From: Isoetes taiwanensis
Lineage: Eukaryota; Streptophyta; Lycopodiopsida; Isoetales; Isoetaceae
DNA length: 64,000 nt
Assembly (NCBI GenBank): GCA_021234155.1
Contig: JAJEKV010000033.1
Coordinates: 8,114,635-8,178,634 of the forward strand
Direction: 5' to 3'
Part shown: in pieces, positions 1 to 11,264 of the stretch
Layout of the letters: each line of letters begins with the position of its first letter
How positions within the stretch are numbered: position 1 is the first letter of the stretch
Made by a program: the position numbers and the translations under genes
Notes under the pieces: generated by a model
Databases searched by the model: none
What the model was told of the DNA's origin: nothing
The model's input: the letters and a program-made list of their open reading frames with translations, nothing else

Positions 1-661
1 CTTCATCCTCTGTTTTTACAGTCAAAATTTGTGCCTCTGCTTTAGCACTTGGATCAAGTCTAGGACGTTTTAGGGACGTTGTGGTTGACTTCTGATCCCA
101 GTAAGGTTGTTCAGCTGTAGTTGATTGCTGTAGTGGTCTACAGGTATCGATCTTCCCGTTTTCACTATTCTTAGCTCCTGCATCGTCATTCTGTCCCTGT
201 GATGTAGAAGCCTCTTCTCTACCATGTGGACCAAGCAAACTTTGCCTTTCCTTGGCTTTGCGATCCCGATCTCGCACTCCTGTCCTTGCCTTACGGACAG
301 TAACATCCCCATTAGACAAAGCAGGACTTTGTGGAGCAGATTCATCATTTCCAGGTGATGGTGTGAGGGGCTTCCGACGTGTGCCTTTGACAAGCTTCGA
401 AGTATCATACACTGAAGATGGTGGTGAAGGGCTCTCGCCACAAGTGGCATTGCTCAAAATTGCTTTTACAAGCTGATTATGTAAAGCAATATTCTCTTTC
501 CCAATAGTCAAAAGCACTTGCCTGTCAAGCTCGGCTTTAGTTAACCTGTGGTTCAAAAATTTACAAAATATGATGAAATATTGATTCTCCTTCTCAGGCC
601 CTAATACTTTTAACAGCTTGGCCTTCAACTCCTGCAGATTAATCCGCTGTGAAGGTGGCAT
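1..661 (-). CDS. SAGA complex subunit HFI1/TADA1-like, 5' part (runs off window)
   Basis: The minus-strand frame stays open for 220 codons from ATG 661-659 to the window edge. Residues 5-70 match the plant Hfi1/transcriptional adapter 1 (SAGA-Tad1) N-terminus as I know it: RINLQELKAKLLKVLG, then NQYF, FLNHRLTKAELDR, and TIGKENIALHNQLVKAIL. A low-complexity Ser/Pro/Lys linker follows (residues about 80-220). Family members are nuclear, non-catalytic scaffold subunits of the SAGA transcriptional co-activator. The start is chosen because a TAG lies in frame just upstream, leaving MPPSQRIN as first Met. The leader contains a uORF and a spliced intron. The 3' part is outside the window. Confidence 0.85.
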   Translation of the reverse strand, partial: MPPSQRINLQELKAKLLKVLGPEKENQYFIIFCKFLNHRLTKAELDRQVLLTIGKENIALHNQLVKAILSNATCGESPSPPSSVYDTSKLVKGTRRKPLTPSPGNDESAPQSPALSNGDVTVRKARTGVRDRDRKAKERQSLLGPHGREEASTSQGQNDDAGAKNSENGKIDTCRPLQQSTTAEQPYWDQKSTTTSLKRPRLDPSAKAEAQILTVKTEDE

Positions 662-680
662 CTCCGGCAGCTGGAGCCTC

Positions 681-737
681 TCAACAAGATCCAGATCCTA
701 GCATGCTACTCAATGCCCTAACTGTCAGGACGTTCAT
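681..737 (-). promoter_or_regulatory. 18-codon upstream ORF in the HFI1-like leader
   Basis: ATG 737-735 opens an 18-codon frame (MNVLTVRALSSMLGSGSC) that stops at TGA 683-681, 19 bp before the main ATG at 661. It lies in the same exon as the start codon, so it would be in the mature mRNA. An upstream ORF this close usually lowers main-frame translation. Peptide conservation is unknown. Confidence 0.5.
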
Positions 738-755
738 TGTTCCCTCTATGTGCCC

Positions 756-2110
756 CTGCAAAAATGAATAAATAGATCCTCTTAAGAAAATTGGAAACAA
801 AGACAATTATCTCTGTATACGATGTTCAATAGTCAAATATATTAGCAGCTTTATATATTATCCTCTTTCTATTTCTTTTTAAAAAGAAAGGCAGAGAATA
901 TGAATTCACCATGCTAATCCTCAATATGCCCCCCCTATTTGTTTCTCTTAAAAGTTTGAAGCACACATCTTTTCTTCAACTACCTCTGGACCCCAGAATG
1001 CTTTTATAACGTAAAATATCGTGGCATAATCACTGCACATAAATAACATATCAGATCATCGTAACTTTCATGACTCCATTTCCCCATTCACAATGCCATG
1101 ACTTAGCTAACAAGAATTTAGAGACCTTAGGTGACTTTATTTATTGACCAAAACTCAAATGTAAAACTTGTCTAGTTACAAGGATAATTGTCAAACTGGC
1201 TTTCCCTCTCAATTTCCTTCTCCACTTAGACAAAATACAAAGACAATCAGGGTGTATATTTTGCTAACCTGGACGTTCAACACTGATTTTCTACATAGCC
1301 ATCCCATAAAATGCTACCAACCACGTCGAAGACAAAGTCTTGATCCACATCATACTGCCAGCCAAAGTACTTCGATACACCACCCAATCCAAGTGTATAG
1401 GAAATTGAGCAATGATGGAACAGGTATGTACCAGCTCAAAATCTTACTTTCCATTTACTCGTGCTAAATTAATGCCATACAAATGGGCTTTCCGTAATAC
1501 CTCCAAGCTCAATGTCACCTACGCTATGATAACTTCTGAGACGAAGCACAAACCCCCTTAAACGTAATAATTCACGACATACAATGTCACCGGTGCAGCA
1601 AATTCTCGCGCTCATCACAAAAACGAGAATGCTAACCTCCCTCAGCTGCAACAATCGCATTTGATCCTTCTAAATACCAGGTCCATAAAAGAGGGCAAAA
1701 ACCCCCAAGGATCATAACCCAAATCCCACATATTTACACTTGCACTAAACAACTGAGTCTGCTTTGTAAAGCCATACACAAAACAAACCCATTACTCCGT
1801 CACTGCCATAGCCCATAATCTCGGAAGCTGGGATCCAAATCAGTAAGATTTTACTTACTAGTATTAGAAAACCCTAAAAATGCAGATGTTTTGAGCCTGC
1901 CGGAAGATTTTAGTGCTAAAATATGCTGCTTCAAGGCTGCCCGGGATCCTGCCGACTGTCCCCTTCGTTGCCTCGTCCCTTTTTTCCTCGCTTCTGCCCT
2001 CATTGGAGTATGGAGTACTGTACTCGCTTAGGTTCGCGTTCCACCGGGACGGGTGAAAAGCGCTGTTCTTTATAAGGTTCTGATGTAAACGGACGCTAGG
2101 TTCAGTCAAC
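756..2110 (-). other. Leader intron and first (non-coding) exon of the HFI1-like gene
   Basis: On the minus strand a GTAAGT donor (1858-1853) and a TTTTTGCAG acceptor ending at 756 define a 1.1-kb intron in the 5' leader. The exon at about 1859-2110 holds a telo-box AAACCCTA (plus 1869-1876), common near start sites of plant housekeeping genes. An 81-codon frame at 1864-2109 falls in this exon but matches nothing known and is read as leader. The transcription start is not defined. Confidence 0.5.
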
Positions 2111-2247
2111 TCCCTTCCTTTTTCTTTTATGTTGCTAGTTCGTTGTTGACTCGAATGTCGTCAAAACGTTCTTATTTTATAAGCCTTCTTTCAAAAGTAG
2201 TCATATTGCCAACGTAGAAAAAATTTCTGCTAACTATTAAATCTAGC
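2111..2247. other. Intergenic, upstream of HFI1-like gene
   Basis: No coding frame or repeat recognised; presumed promoter side of the HFI1-like gene. Confidence 0.3.
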
Positions 2248-2790
2248 CGTAAAGTTTGGGTAGTTTCCATTCTGCCATATCGTCCAATCTTGGAGTGCCA
2301 CATGTGCAACATTCTTTTCCGGAATTGTTCTCTAGTTTCATTCTTCAATTATACTTGCATTCTAAGTTTTTACTTGTATTTTTTACAAAAAACGCTCAAG
2401 AAAGCTCAAGAAACCTCAAGAAACCTCTGTTTATCACGATCTTTACCCGATCTTGTGAAAAATAAATTGACCTTCCACCAACCTTGCGAAAAATCACTCC
2501 ACAAACTTCTCTAAGACTCCTAAACCATCGAATCTGACCTCAAAATCAACATCATCATCTTTATGGCTAGAATCATAAAACTTTAGCCGATCCTTGAAGA
2601 ATCCTTGCAAAAACATCCCTAAAACTCGTACAATATGTAATCTAACTTCAAGCTATCCTAGAAAAGAACAGCGCCATCATTCCGGCGCCATAGCCGCGCA
2701 CAAAGAGAGAGGGAAATGCTCGAAAAATATATTTTATGTAGCAGGACATGTCACCGCCACGTCAGAGTCAAAACTACCCAAAACTTTACG
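2248..2790. repeat. Inverted repeat pair flanking 0.5 kb (MITE-like remnant)
   Basis: CGTAAAGTTTGGGTAGTTT at 2248-2266 recurs in inverse orientation at 2771-2790 with one extra T. The interior is AT-rich and non-coding. This looks like the ends of a small non-autonomous DNA element, but no target-site duplication was identified. A diverged third copy lies near 2908. Confidence 0.4.
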
Positions 2791-2797
2791 TTACACC

Positions 2798-2883
2798 AAT
2801 TTCCTTCTACTTGCAATTCTGCCGTGTCAGACTGGCGTGCGTGGACACGTCTTCCACGGCGGAATTGCAAGTAAAAGGAAATT
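2798..2883. repeat. Fold-back hairpin with 29-bp arms
   Basis: Arms 2798-2826 and 2855-2883 are reverse complements with two mismatches (core TTGCAATTC), separated by a 28-bp loop. It abuts the 2248-2790 repeat pair, so it may be part of the same or a nested fold-back element. Confidence 0.55.
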
Positions 2884-3198
2884 CCTGTATACGCAAGAGC
2901 ATAGCTTTTACGTAAGTTTTGGCTATTTTTTGAAGTCTAACCTAGTAGTGTTATTCTGTTGGGAGCATGTTTCCTTTTCTAAGTGGTAAGGTCCATTTTG
3001 TCCAATGTACATAATCAGTAGTTGATGGATGCCTACTTGGAGAATCTCCTAATGTCTCTCCAAACAGTCGGATATTTTTAAAATTTCCAACTATAACTTT
3101 ATATTATCTTGGGCTTTTGGTTTACTGGTAACACATTAGTCCTTGACCATATATGTCTCGAGTTCAAAACTGCCCAGAGTTGCATTATGTATAGAATG
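2884..3198. other. Intergenic; weak SINE-like segment
   Basis: No gene. At about 3115-3175 a GGTTTACTGGTAAC stretch followed about 35 bp later by GAGTTCAAAAC resembles pol III A and B boxes of a tRNA-derived SINE. The match is weak. The stretch ends in the target site (GAATG) of the LTR insertion at 3199. Confidence 0.25.
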
Positions 3199-3649
3199 TG
3201 TGACGCTCCCTAAATATATACGGCACTCTGGACGTATACATACGGGGACTTTCCCCTCCCAAGGCAACCATCTCAGACCATCTATGAAAGATGCCCGGGT
3301 GAAGGATACGGAGGTGTCATTCGGCCCACGCCTTCGATGGGACTCCTATGTCGCAGAAGCGTGAATACAAGTTAGCATACAACATGATCATATCATAAAT
3401 AACCACCACGAAGGGTGGCACATCCATCCAACAGATAATAACAGAGGACATACATTTAATACTAGAGAAAACTCCCCAAACCCAAGGTTCTACCCCGGCT
3501 CAGACTCCAGTGAGGTTTGACTGACGGCTAGGTCTCAGGAGAACAGCAGACAGAATCATGACATGGTGTTGGCTGGCATAGAACATCGGCTAGGGTTGTC
3601 CACTCCATCCGCCCCTCCTGTGCACACTTTCACTACTACAAAAATAGGT

Positions 3650-4090
3650 ATAAATGGCACAATTATGTGCCATTTTTCCCCTATATAAATGGCACTTTTT
3701 GGGTGTGCCATTTGTGCATATTTGTGCCGTAAATGCTCCGCCTTTTTTGTGCCATTTACGCGTGGTCAAAATATGTGCCATTTAATTGACATGTGTGTGC
3801 CATTTAAGTGACTTGTGATTGTGCCATTCATGTGCCATTTAAATGACATGCATTGTGCCACTTAAATGCCATTCAAGTGACATGCATTGTGACATGTATG
3901 TATGGTGCATGTGCCACTCAAGTGCCATAAGTATGACATATATGTGTAGTGCTTGTGCCACTAAAGCGCCATAAGTATGGCATGTATATATAGTGTTTGT
4001 GCCACTCAAGCGTCATTAATGTGGCATGCATATGCCATTCAAGTGCCATGAAAGTGTCGTGGTCATTGTGACATGAATGTGTGTAGTGAT
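3650..4090. repeat. Left sub-terminal repeat region of the CACTA element
   Basis: About 440 bp contain more than 20 copies, in both orientations, of short motifs built on GTGCCATTT / AAATGGCAC, often with GTGACATG between. In En/Spm such sub-terminal arrays bind the TNPA-type protein. The sequence to about 4290 is AT-rich with no gene. Confidence 0.75.
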
Positions 4091-4292
4091 TGCCATTTTC
4101 ATATTCTTTAAATAGCATTAGTTGTTTTATGGTTATGTGAACAATATTGAATAGTATTTCTATAAAGTGAAATACAATAACAAAATATTCAATAAAATGT
4201 CATGTCATGGATACAATAATAGCAAATAGAATGTCAAATGTTATGTGGGTACAATAATAGTAAATAGAATGTCATACACAAGGACCCAATGT

Positions 4293-7200
4293 TTATTGGG
4301 CAATACGACTCAATAAAGATAATGGCCAAATGATCACTGAGTTTATCGCATCCTTGAATGTCGTAAGTTCGCTTGTTGGATACAACAACTGATCATTCAA
4401 GTGTCCAGGATTTATGCCTTGAACCATAATAGAAGCATTACCATTGCCAATTGGTTGACAGTGACAAGTTTTCTTTGGATCTAACGAGAAAATCCTTCCA
4501 TATCCAATGACTGATTTATTTCTCAAATCAAGAATTTGGACTTCGTTGTTTTCCTGTAATAAATGGACCAAGAAAATGTCACATGTTATTTTTGAAAAGT
4601 TAAAAAATCAAAACATAGATATAGATGTTACCTGTAAATCCTTTTGGACATGTTTTGTTGGCAAACACTGTTTTTTAAACTTGGGAATTGCACTTCCCTA
4701 ATATTCAAAATATAAATTACAATTAACGAAATTCTCATAGTTCATTAAATAGATGCTACTTTACCTGGCTTCCAATGGATGCTTCTTTGTTGATCACTTT
4801 CCTCACGGCCTGTATAGTTATTATATAAAGGGTTGATGACATTAAATGAGCAAGAACAATCGTTCGAGATGGTTTACTTACCTGGCTTCCAACAGATGCC
4901 TCTTTACAAATCACTTTTCCCATAGCCTGCATATTTTTTATATAAAAGATCAATGATATGAAGTGAGTAATAGCAACCAATAAAGATAATTTCGCAGTAC
5001 CTGGCTTCCAACTGATGCTTCCTTGTTGATCATTTTTCTTGCAACCTACGTAATTAATTTGTAAAGGATTGATGGCATAGAAAAATGCAAAAATATATTA
5101 CAAAGATATTTTCACAATACCTGGCTTCCAACTGAGGTTTCTCTACTCGTTACCTTTCCCAAAGCCTATTGTAAAGGATAAAAAATATAAGGTAAATAGA
5201 AACAATTAATGAAGATGTTTTCACAATACCTCCAAGTTTTTTCTTCTTAGCAGATAAGCTTTCAATCTGTTTGTGCAACTCTAGAAGCATAGATTTGGCA
5301 TCATTCACCATTTGTGTAACATCACCTTGAGTTTCTCTAGGCTCTTCGAAGCTTTCATGAATTCTTGACACGTTTGCATGTAGCTTTCACATTGAATGAC
5401 GGTGACGGATGTGCACATGTACCCTAAAATTCCATACAAAGAAGATAAATAGAAACATATAGTCACCACATAATTTAAAGGATCAAGAAAATGTAACCTT
5501 ACGTTTGATTTCTCTTCCCAATCTAGTGTCTTGGCTCCCCTTGGTAAGTTCCCATATCCTTTAGAGGTATGAGCTTCATTTGCAATTTCAGCTGTTGTTG
5601 GCGACCTTTGCATCTTTTTTTTCTACAATTTTGTAATCAAGTGAATTTTACACATTAACATGACACTTACCAAGTAGATGGACATTCTTACCAAATGCAT
5701 GTATGTTCCAGCATAGCCACTTCTTCCAGTGTTGTTAGTAACTTTTTGATCTGCTCGGTTCTTTTTGTTGCGACTACTGGAGCTCTGAAGAATATTAGCA
5801 TTTAGTATTTTACATCAAAAATTATTTATAAAGATATTAAACAATATAATATTTTACCTTGTATTCGTTTGTCTCCATATATGCAAGAAATCTAAACCAC
5901 GTGTCGTTCTTCATCCAATCTGGCTTTATTGGCTCTTCATTATTTTTTCGAGCTCTCAAGACCTTATTGCATGCATTCCTCCTTGCCTCTCTAATACCCT
6001 TAGAAAGGCGTGTCCGCCAATATTTTTTGTCCCACTCAGCCCATGGTATAACAAACCAATCCTGCATTCATGAAATAAAAAATCACTTTATCTATTTTGC
6101 TTAAAAAGAAATATAAAAAGCTTTGAAGACATCAATGAGAAATAATTAGATAGCTATGCATTTTTAATTAAAATCACCTATTTTTAATTAAAGTCACCTG
6201 CAATGTTCTTCGTACAAGGTCCAAGCGCCCACAGGGAACTTTTCTCATGTCCGAAATGGACAGATCAACATGCTTTTTGATGAGTAAATTTAGTTTTCGA
6301 TCAAAGTAATTCTTATACGCACCACATGGGATCATTTCACCATCAAGTTCCAATTTGTATGGTCTTTCCTCTCTTACAATTGCCCTTATAGCATTATTTG
6401 ATAATCTTCTTAGGTGGTTCCGCCGTGCTTTTTCATAGTTGGGTCGATGCTCTTCGCCTTTATTTTGTATATTCCCTCATAAAAAAAGTTAGTAAGTAAA
6501 ATAAATAAACTAGAAAAAAAATAGAATCTTGCACAAATGTTAACTTATTAGGATACAAACAAATACAAAATCTTGATCTTGAAGAAACTTTTTTTTATTT
6601 AGCTTCATAAGGAGTACGGCGTTAACACGTACTATATACTATTTGAAGCATAATTTTAAGGCAATTGATTTTGCATACTCAACAAAACTGTTAACCCGTA
6701 CTATATCCTCTTTCAAAGAAATGAATGCATAACAAGATTGTGCCTTTTTATGAAACCTTTAATTGAACAAAAAATCGAAACACTTCTTCTATTAGTTTGC
6801 TAGATAGGGTATTCTCGAAATGTCATGGTGTTGCATTGGTTTTATCATAAGAGTGCAAAATGGTCTAATTGGTATACTTGTTAAATATACCGAGACTCGT
6901 TTGCATAGTGCATGGTTTTTGCTTTTTTACACTAGCTAAGTTTCTTGGACTTCAATATACACATCTTATCATTGCGTGATATGGGGAGGCTTTAGAAAGC
7001 CAAGCATAAGAAAACGATGTTCCTTAGGAGGTTCGTATGGCTAACATGTAGATGACCTAAGGTTTGATTTACTAAGAATTGTAGATCACTAGCCTTGGTA
7101 AGTACAATTATAAGGAAAATAAAATACAAGGGGCCAAGTCTAAAGTTTTGAAACGATTGCTTTGAAAGGCTAAGCCTTATATTTTGGAAGTATCTTTTGT

Positions 7201-10200
7201 GGAATTGCTCAAGTAGCACAATGATTGAACACGGGCCGACCTCTAAAAGAATAAGAAATCTCAGTTGCTTTGGATAAAATTGCATGGAGCATTCAGATAG
7301 GAGCTCGATCTGTGAATTGGATTTTGACCTAAATTAAATCGCTAACGAACAATGTTTTGCATCGAAACCATTGAAATTTGCTTCATGACATAAAAATTGT
7401 TATTCCATAAACATCCTTGTTTGTCAAACACTAGAGATTGAATAAAGATTTAAGGTACATACAATTCTTGCAGATTTCAGCAGATGAAGATGCACAATGT
7501 AATTCTTGTAGTCCAATAAACCATATCCTTTAACAAATACTGACTTTGTTGATATTCAGCTGCGCCTTGACCTTGATCTGGAACAACACTTAAAGGAGGT
7601 TCGAGTCTGCCACTCTGCTCCGACAGATTAATATTCCCTGCCAAAACAAGCAGATCACAATATGAGCGAATCGACTATACAAGATTTCAATTGTCTTATT
7701 TAATGCAATTCCCCTACTTTGCCACGGTTGTGACATCAACATTATGTTGGCAACTGGGATTTATGGAAGTCTCAGCTTACATCACACAAGAAATCTTAGC
7801 AAAGCTTAACAAATACTGACCTTGTTGATATCCAGCTGCACCTTCACCTTGCTCTGCAACAACACTTAAAGGAGGTTCAAGTCTGCCACTCCTCTCCAAT
7901 AGATTGATATTCCCTGCCAAAAAATGCAGATCACAAATATTTAATGTTGAACAAATATTTAATGTTTAATATTCAAGCATGTCTTTATGCAAATCCAGCT
8001 TTAAGGTACAGAATCTGGCTTTTATCTTCTGCTACAGTAAATCCCAGCAACCTATAAATATGACACCAAAGTTCCCGAATGTGGATTTCAAGGCAATTGG
8101 TTTTCGATTGTCTGCAAAAAAGAACCCTAAAATATATGCAAATGATAATCCTATTTGCAACAGCCAGTATTTTGTAAACTGAAACTCTTGGAAAAGGAGG
8201 TAGACAACGCGAGAATCAAAAGCCAAGTTGATGATAGGCAGACGAATAGCAAGATTGAATATGCAGAGACTGGATACAAGAAAAAGATTACCATACTAGT
8301 GAGTACAAGACTAGTTTATATCTCTTTGATTTCTGAAGCGTCAACATAACCATGTTTTTAACGCTTGAACCATACAAGGAGGACATGGAAAGACTGCGGT
8401 TTAGCATAGGAGTTGCAGAGGATCGTATTAACAGATACGAGACAGAGATCATACTAGTGTAACAGAAGTTGAATTGCTAACTACGTTAGAACTTTTATTG
8501 CTGGAGATGATTGTAAGGATGCAGAGGTGCTGGATGTAGAACTGTCAGAAGTTTGCATGCAGAAACAAGTGATGGGGTTTCTGTATACACACATCAAAGG
8601 TTCGTGAAATAACACCCGGAAGTGTTGATAAATCTATCAGTCTGGGAAGGGTGAAAATGAGCCTTGAACAGCTTTAGGAGGCATAGTTGCCTTATGCCTG
8701 CTATCTGTAATTGCTTCTCATGACAGTAAATCCAAAGTGGCATCTCGAGATTAATAATATTTATCTTCTTATTTCCAAAGGTGGAAGTTGAAGAGAATGG
8801 AAGTACGTGGGTCTTTACTCTGCCTTAACTAAGTATTTGTCTCTTGGGCCACAGGATGCAATTGAGGAGGCTACAGCTGATCTTACGAGGATACTTTTTA
8901 GTTGTGCTGAGGTCCATTGACATGAATCTGCATTTGGGGCAGTAGATCAACTTGTAGCTGTTCTCCGCATGGGAACCAGAGACTCAAGGTATACTGCATC
9001 CCAAGCATTGGAAGCATTGTTCTCAGAAAGAAGTATCAAAATTGGAGATGCAGCAAGTCAATCTATCCAGCCTTTGGCAGAAACGTTAAATTCAGAAACT
9101 GAAAAAGAAAATATGCTGCTGTTGGTGCATTGCTTAAGCTAACTATGGACAACCCAACCAAGGCTCTGGCATTAGTTGACAATGAAACTAATCCTTTAGT
9201 TGTCTTAAGCAGGATAATGACATCCGAGTCCTCACTGGAATTGAAAGAGTCTACTGCAGATCTTTGCAGAGTGCTGTTTGCAAATGCCAAGATACGATCA
9301 AAAGTGGCTGTCACAACCTGCATCCAGCCACTTGTGGAGTTATTGACAAATGAAGTGATCAGCATGTGGATTACTGGCAATGCTATAGGTTCAGAAGACA
9401 TTATTGCAGATCTGGCTTCTGAGGAAGGAATTTTGCAAAGTAGCAAATGAGCCAAATACATTATTATATGCTACCACCATAGAGACCACTTATTTTCCAG
9501 AAGATCGTTATGTGGAAAAGGGATCGGAGGAGTTAAACAATCAAGAACAAGAGACATCTGAGGCTTTTCTTGATGCTATTGTTATTGCAGCAGAGAAAAG
9601 TGAGAAAAATACAAAAACAGATGCTGTAGAGAGTGATAGCAAAAAGGATTCAGACGACGGGATGCAAGGAACACTTGAAGTCCCCCTTGCACTCATTGCC
9701 ATCGATGGCTTTGTTAAAGTTGAAGATATGGGTACAGTTGAGCAGAGCAGGCAAGATGCATCTGTCAGTAGTGAGAATAAGGAAACATTGGTACATGATA
9801 TTGAAATTGAAAAGGCAGATGCAATTGAGCAGCGCATGCAAGATAGCAGTGAGAACAAGGAAATTATCATAAATGATTAAAGCCCAGGCGCAATTGAACA
9901 ATGCTGGCAAGATACATCCATCAGCAATGAGACGAAGGAAGTTATATTACATAACGTTGAAGGGGATACAAAACATAATGAACCTGTTGTAAAAACTAAT
10001 GTTCCATCCTCAGAATCAACAGACAGTACTACACTGCTGAAGGTGACTATAAATGAAAACTGTTTAAAGCATTATTAGATTTTATGCTGTTCTGAAATAA
10101 GTTTTTGTTAGCAAAGGTAGTAGAACCTTTTATTGACAATTTTGACAAGACCAGACTTGAGCCCTGCAGGTCAGCACAGTGCTAACAGCTGAATTGCTCT

Positions 10201-11264
10201 CCTATTTGCTCATATCTGTTATGCTGTATGTCATTTGGCGGCATGCCTTTCGGCTCAGTGCATATGTTTCACACTGCTGAAAGTGCAGGTTGTGATGATT
10301 GCAGGTTGTGAAGACCGACAAGATTCTCTAACTTCTCAAGGTTTATCGCAGATCTTAAAGAAAAACAAGCTTATAAACTCAAATTCTTGGCTTGCATCCA
10401 AAATTATGAATCTTTGCTCAATCTAGAAGGCAAAACAAGCTAAAATGTCCACGTCTCATAATCTGAGACCTGATGTCATGTTAGAATTTTGGATTTAAGA
10501 GAGGGCACTAGAGGAGGAAAATGGAAAGAACTGTGATATGTCCGCATATACGGTTTTATATTCTGCCATTAGCGAGGCACAAGGTCTTAGTAAGATGACA
10601 TTCATCAACTACTGTACAAATCTATAAAACATTCTATTGAATCATGAAATCAAACAGCAAAAAAATTTAATTCAAGGAGAGGCATGTCACGAAGTAAACT
10701 AAGAAATATAAAATACCTCTTGGAAGACTTTGTAAATCCAGGTCTGCATCTCGTAAATCCAGGTCTGCATCTTGAGCATAATCTGTCAACAAGAACCATG
10801 TCCCTTTTAAAAGAAAAAAAAATTGCATAATCGATCACTGATAGCTTTAGACGTAGCAGAGAAAAAAATAAATGAGACTAAACTAGGTATCTATCGAATT
10901 AAAAACTTGCCAGAAATAGAAAGGCAAACAACTTACGAGCAGTATGACCGCCTGCATTTTTCCCATTTTGCCTAAAACTAGGATCTGATATGGGAATGCT
11001 CATTGTAATACTTCCATCCAAGATTTCCTGAGCTGATGGACGATGGTATGCTTCTATTCTCTTCCTAGTCATAATCTTCTTCTTCTTAATTAGCTTCTTT
11101 TTCTGCAAGATATGCCGTTTTGGAGCGGGAGATGATACTTCATCCTCAAGACTCTCCTCGTCTCCATCTTCACTGTTCGCACCTTCCCTCATTTGAAAAT
11201 CTTCATCTTCAGTGTCTTGTTCCGAGCCTGACGAATCCATACCCATTCCATCTTCTGAATCCAT
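4293..11264 (-). CDS. CACTA second gene (TNPA/Ptta-like, Transposase_24 plus DUF8039), 15 exons
   Basis: Splice sites and phases give this model on the minus strand: 11264-10937, 10782-10717, 7913-7821, 7637-7545, 6475-6198, 6061-5858, 5784-5692, 5622-5503, 5423-5230, four 45-bp microexons (5165-5121, 5045-5001, 4926-4882, 4809-4765), 4697-4632 and 4553-4293, about 658 aa. The N-terminus is acidic ([10 protein letters not shown]) then Lys-rich. Exons 5-8 match plant Ptta/En/Spm transposase ([51 protein letters not shown]). A Lys-rich coiled coil follows, and the last exon is DUF8039-like ([20 protein letters not shown], then WP). Exon 9 needs two 1-nt corrections, one in an A-run, so it is broken or misassembled. 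Expected role: binding sub-terminal repeats during excision. Confidence 0.75.
4765..5165 (-). repeat. Four tandem 45-bp phase-0 microexons
   Basis: Microexons at 5165-5121, 5045-5001, 4926-4882 and 4809-4765 are each exactly 45 bp, bounded by AG and GT, and encode [45 protein letters not shown] and [15 protein letters not shown]. The period is about 120 bp, and the introns between them also resemble one another, so exon plus intron was duplicated as a unit. All are phase 0, so any number could be included or skipped without changing frame. Confidence 0.8.
7545..7913 (-). repeat. Duplicated 93-bp exon (phase 1-1) in the CACTA second gene
   Basis: Exons 7913-7821 and 7637-7545 are both 93 bp and encode near-identical peptides: [18 protein letters not shown] and [18 protein letters not shown], followed by Gln/Gly-rich tails. 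Each begins after GGCAG and ends before GTCAGT. The symmetric phase lets the duplication keep the frame. Confidence 0.75.
8155..8625 (+). pseudogene. Captured coiled-coil-like gene fragment
   Basis: Within the large intron of the CACTA minus-strand gene, the plus strand shows coding-like heptad stretches: [17 protein letters not shown] at about 8170, [20 protein letters not shown] at about 8365 and [19 protein letters not shown] at about 8513. They sit in different frames with stops between. The parent gene is not recognised. I read this as degraded exons taken from a host gene, possibly together with the CSI1-like exon downstream. Confidence 0.35.
8855..9450 (+). pseudogene. CSI1: Captured CSI1-like armadillo-repeat exon (cellulose synthase-interactive)
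   Basis: A plus-strand exon begins after CCACAG (8854) and encodes armadillo repeats typical of cellulose synthase-interactive proteins, which link cellulose synthase complexes to cortical microtubules. Visible blocks: [78 protein letters not shown] and CIQPLVELL. There is an in-frame TGA at 8918-8920, and a 1-nt shift near 9112 is needed to read [14 protein letters not shown]. The fragment ends at TGA 9448-9450, far short of a roughly 2,000-residue family member. It is antisense inside an intron of the CACTA TNPA-like gene, so it is transposon-captured sequence. Confidence 0.75.
9451..10070 (+). pseudogene. Captured acidic-repeat fragment next to the CSI1-like exon
   Basis: A frame open to about 9880 continues past one stop to about 10060. 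It carries an imperfect repeat of about 37 residues built around AIEQ-x2-QD-x-S-x2-NKE-x-hydrophobic, seen three times (near 9735, 9820 and 9890). It is rich in Glu, Asp and Ser, with no known domain. It may be another piece of the gene that donated the armadillo exon, or a separate capture. Confidence 0.35.

Noticed and set aside
70-450. 126-codon minus-strand ORF (MPLVARALHH...)
   Set aside because: It is an out-of-frame shadow of the HFI1-like frame, which shows the family motifs and runs through the same DNA.
3110-3180. tRNA gene or SINE
   Set aside because: B-box-like GAGTTCAAAAC and an approximate A box, but no cloverleaf and no second copy checked.
4756-4980. Minus ORF running through two microexons and their intron
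   Set aside because: Open by chance; splice sites and the fourfold exact 45-bp exon pattern explain the sequence better.
9541-9870. 109-codon minus-strand ORF opposite the acidic repeat fragment
   Set aside because: Ser/Leu-rich mirror of the Glu/Asp/Ser-rich plus-strand frame; a shadow.
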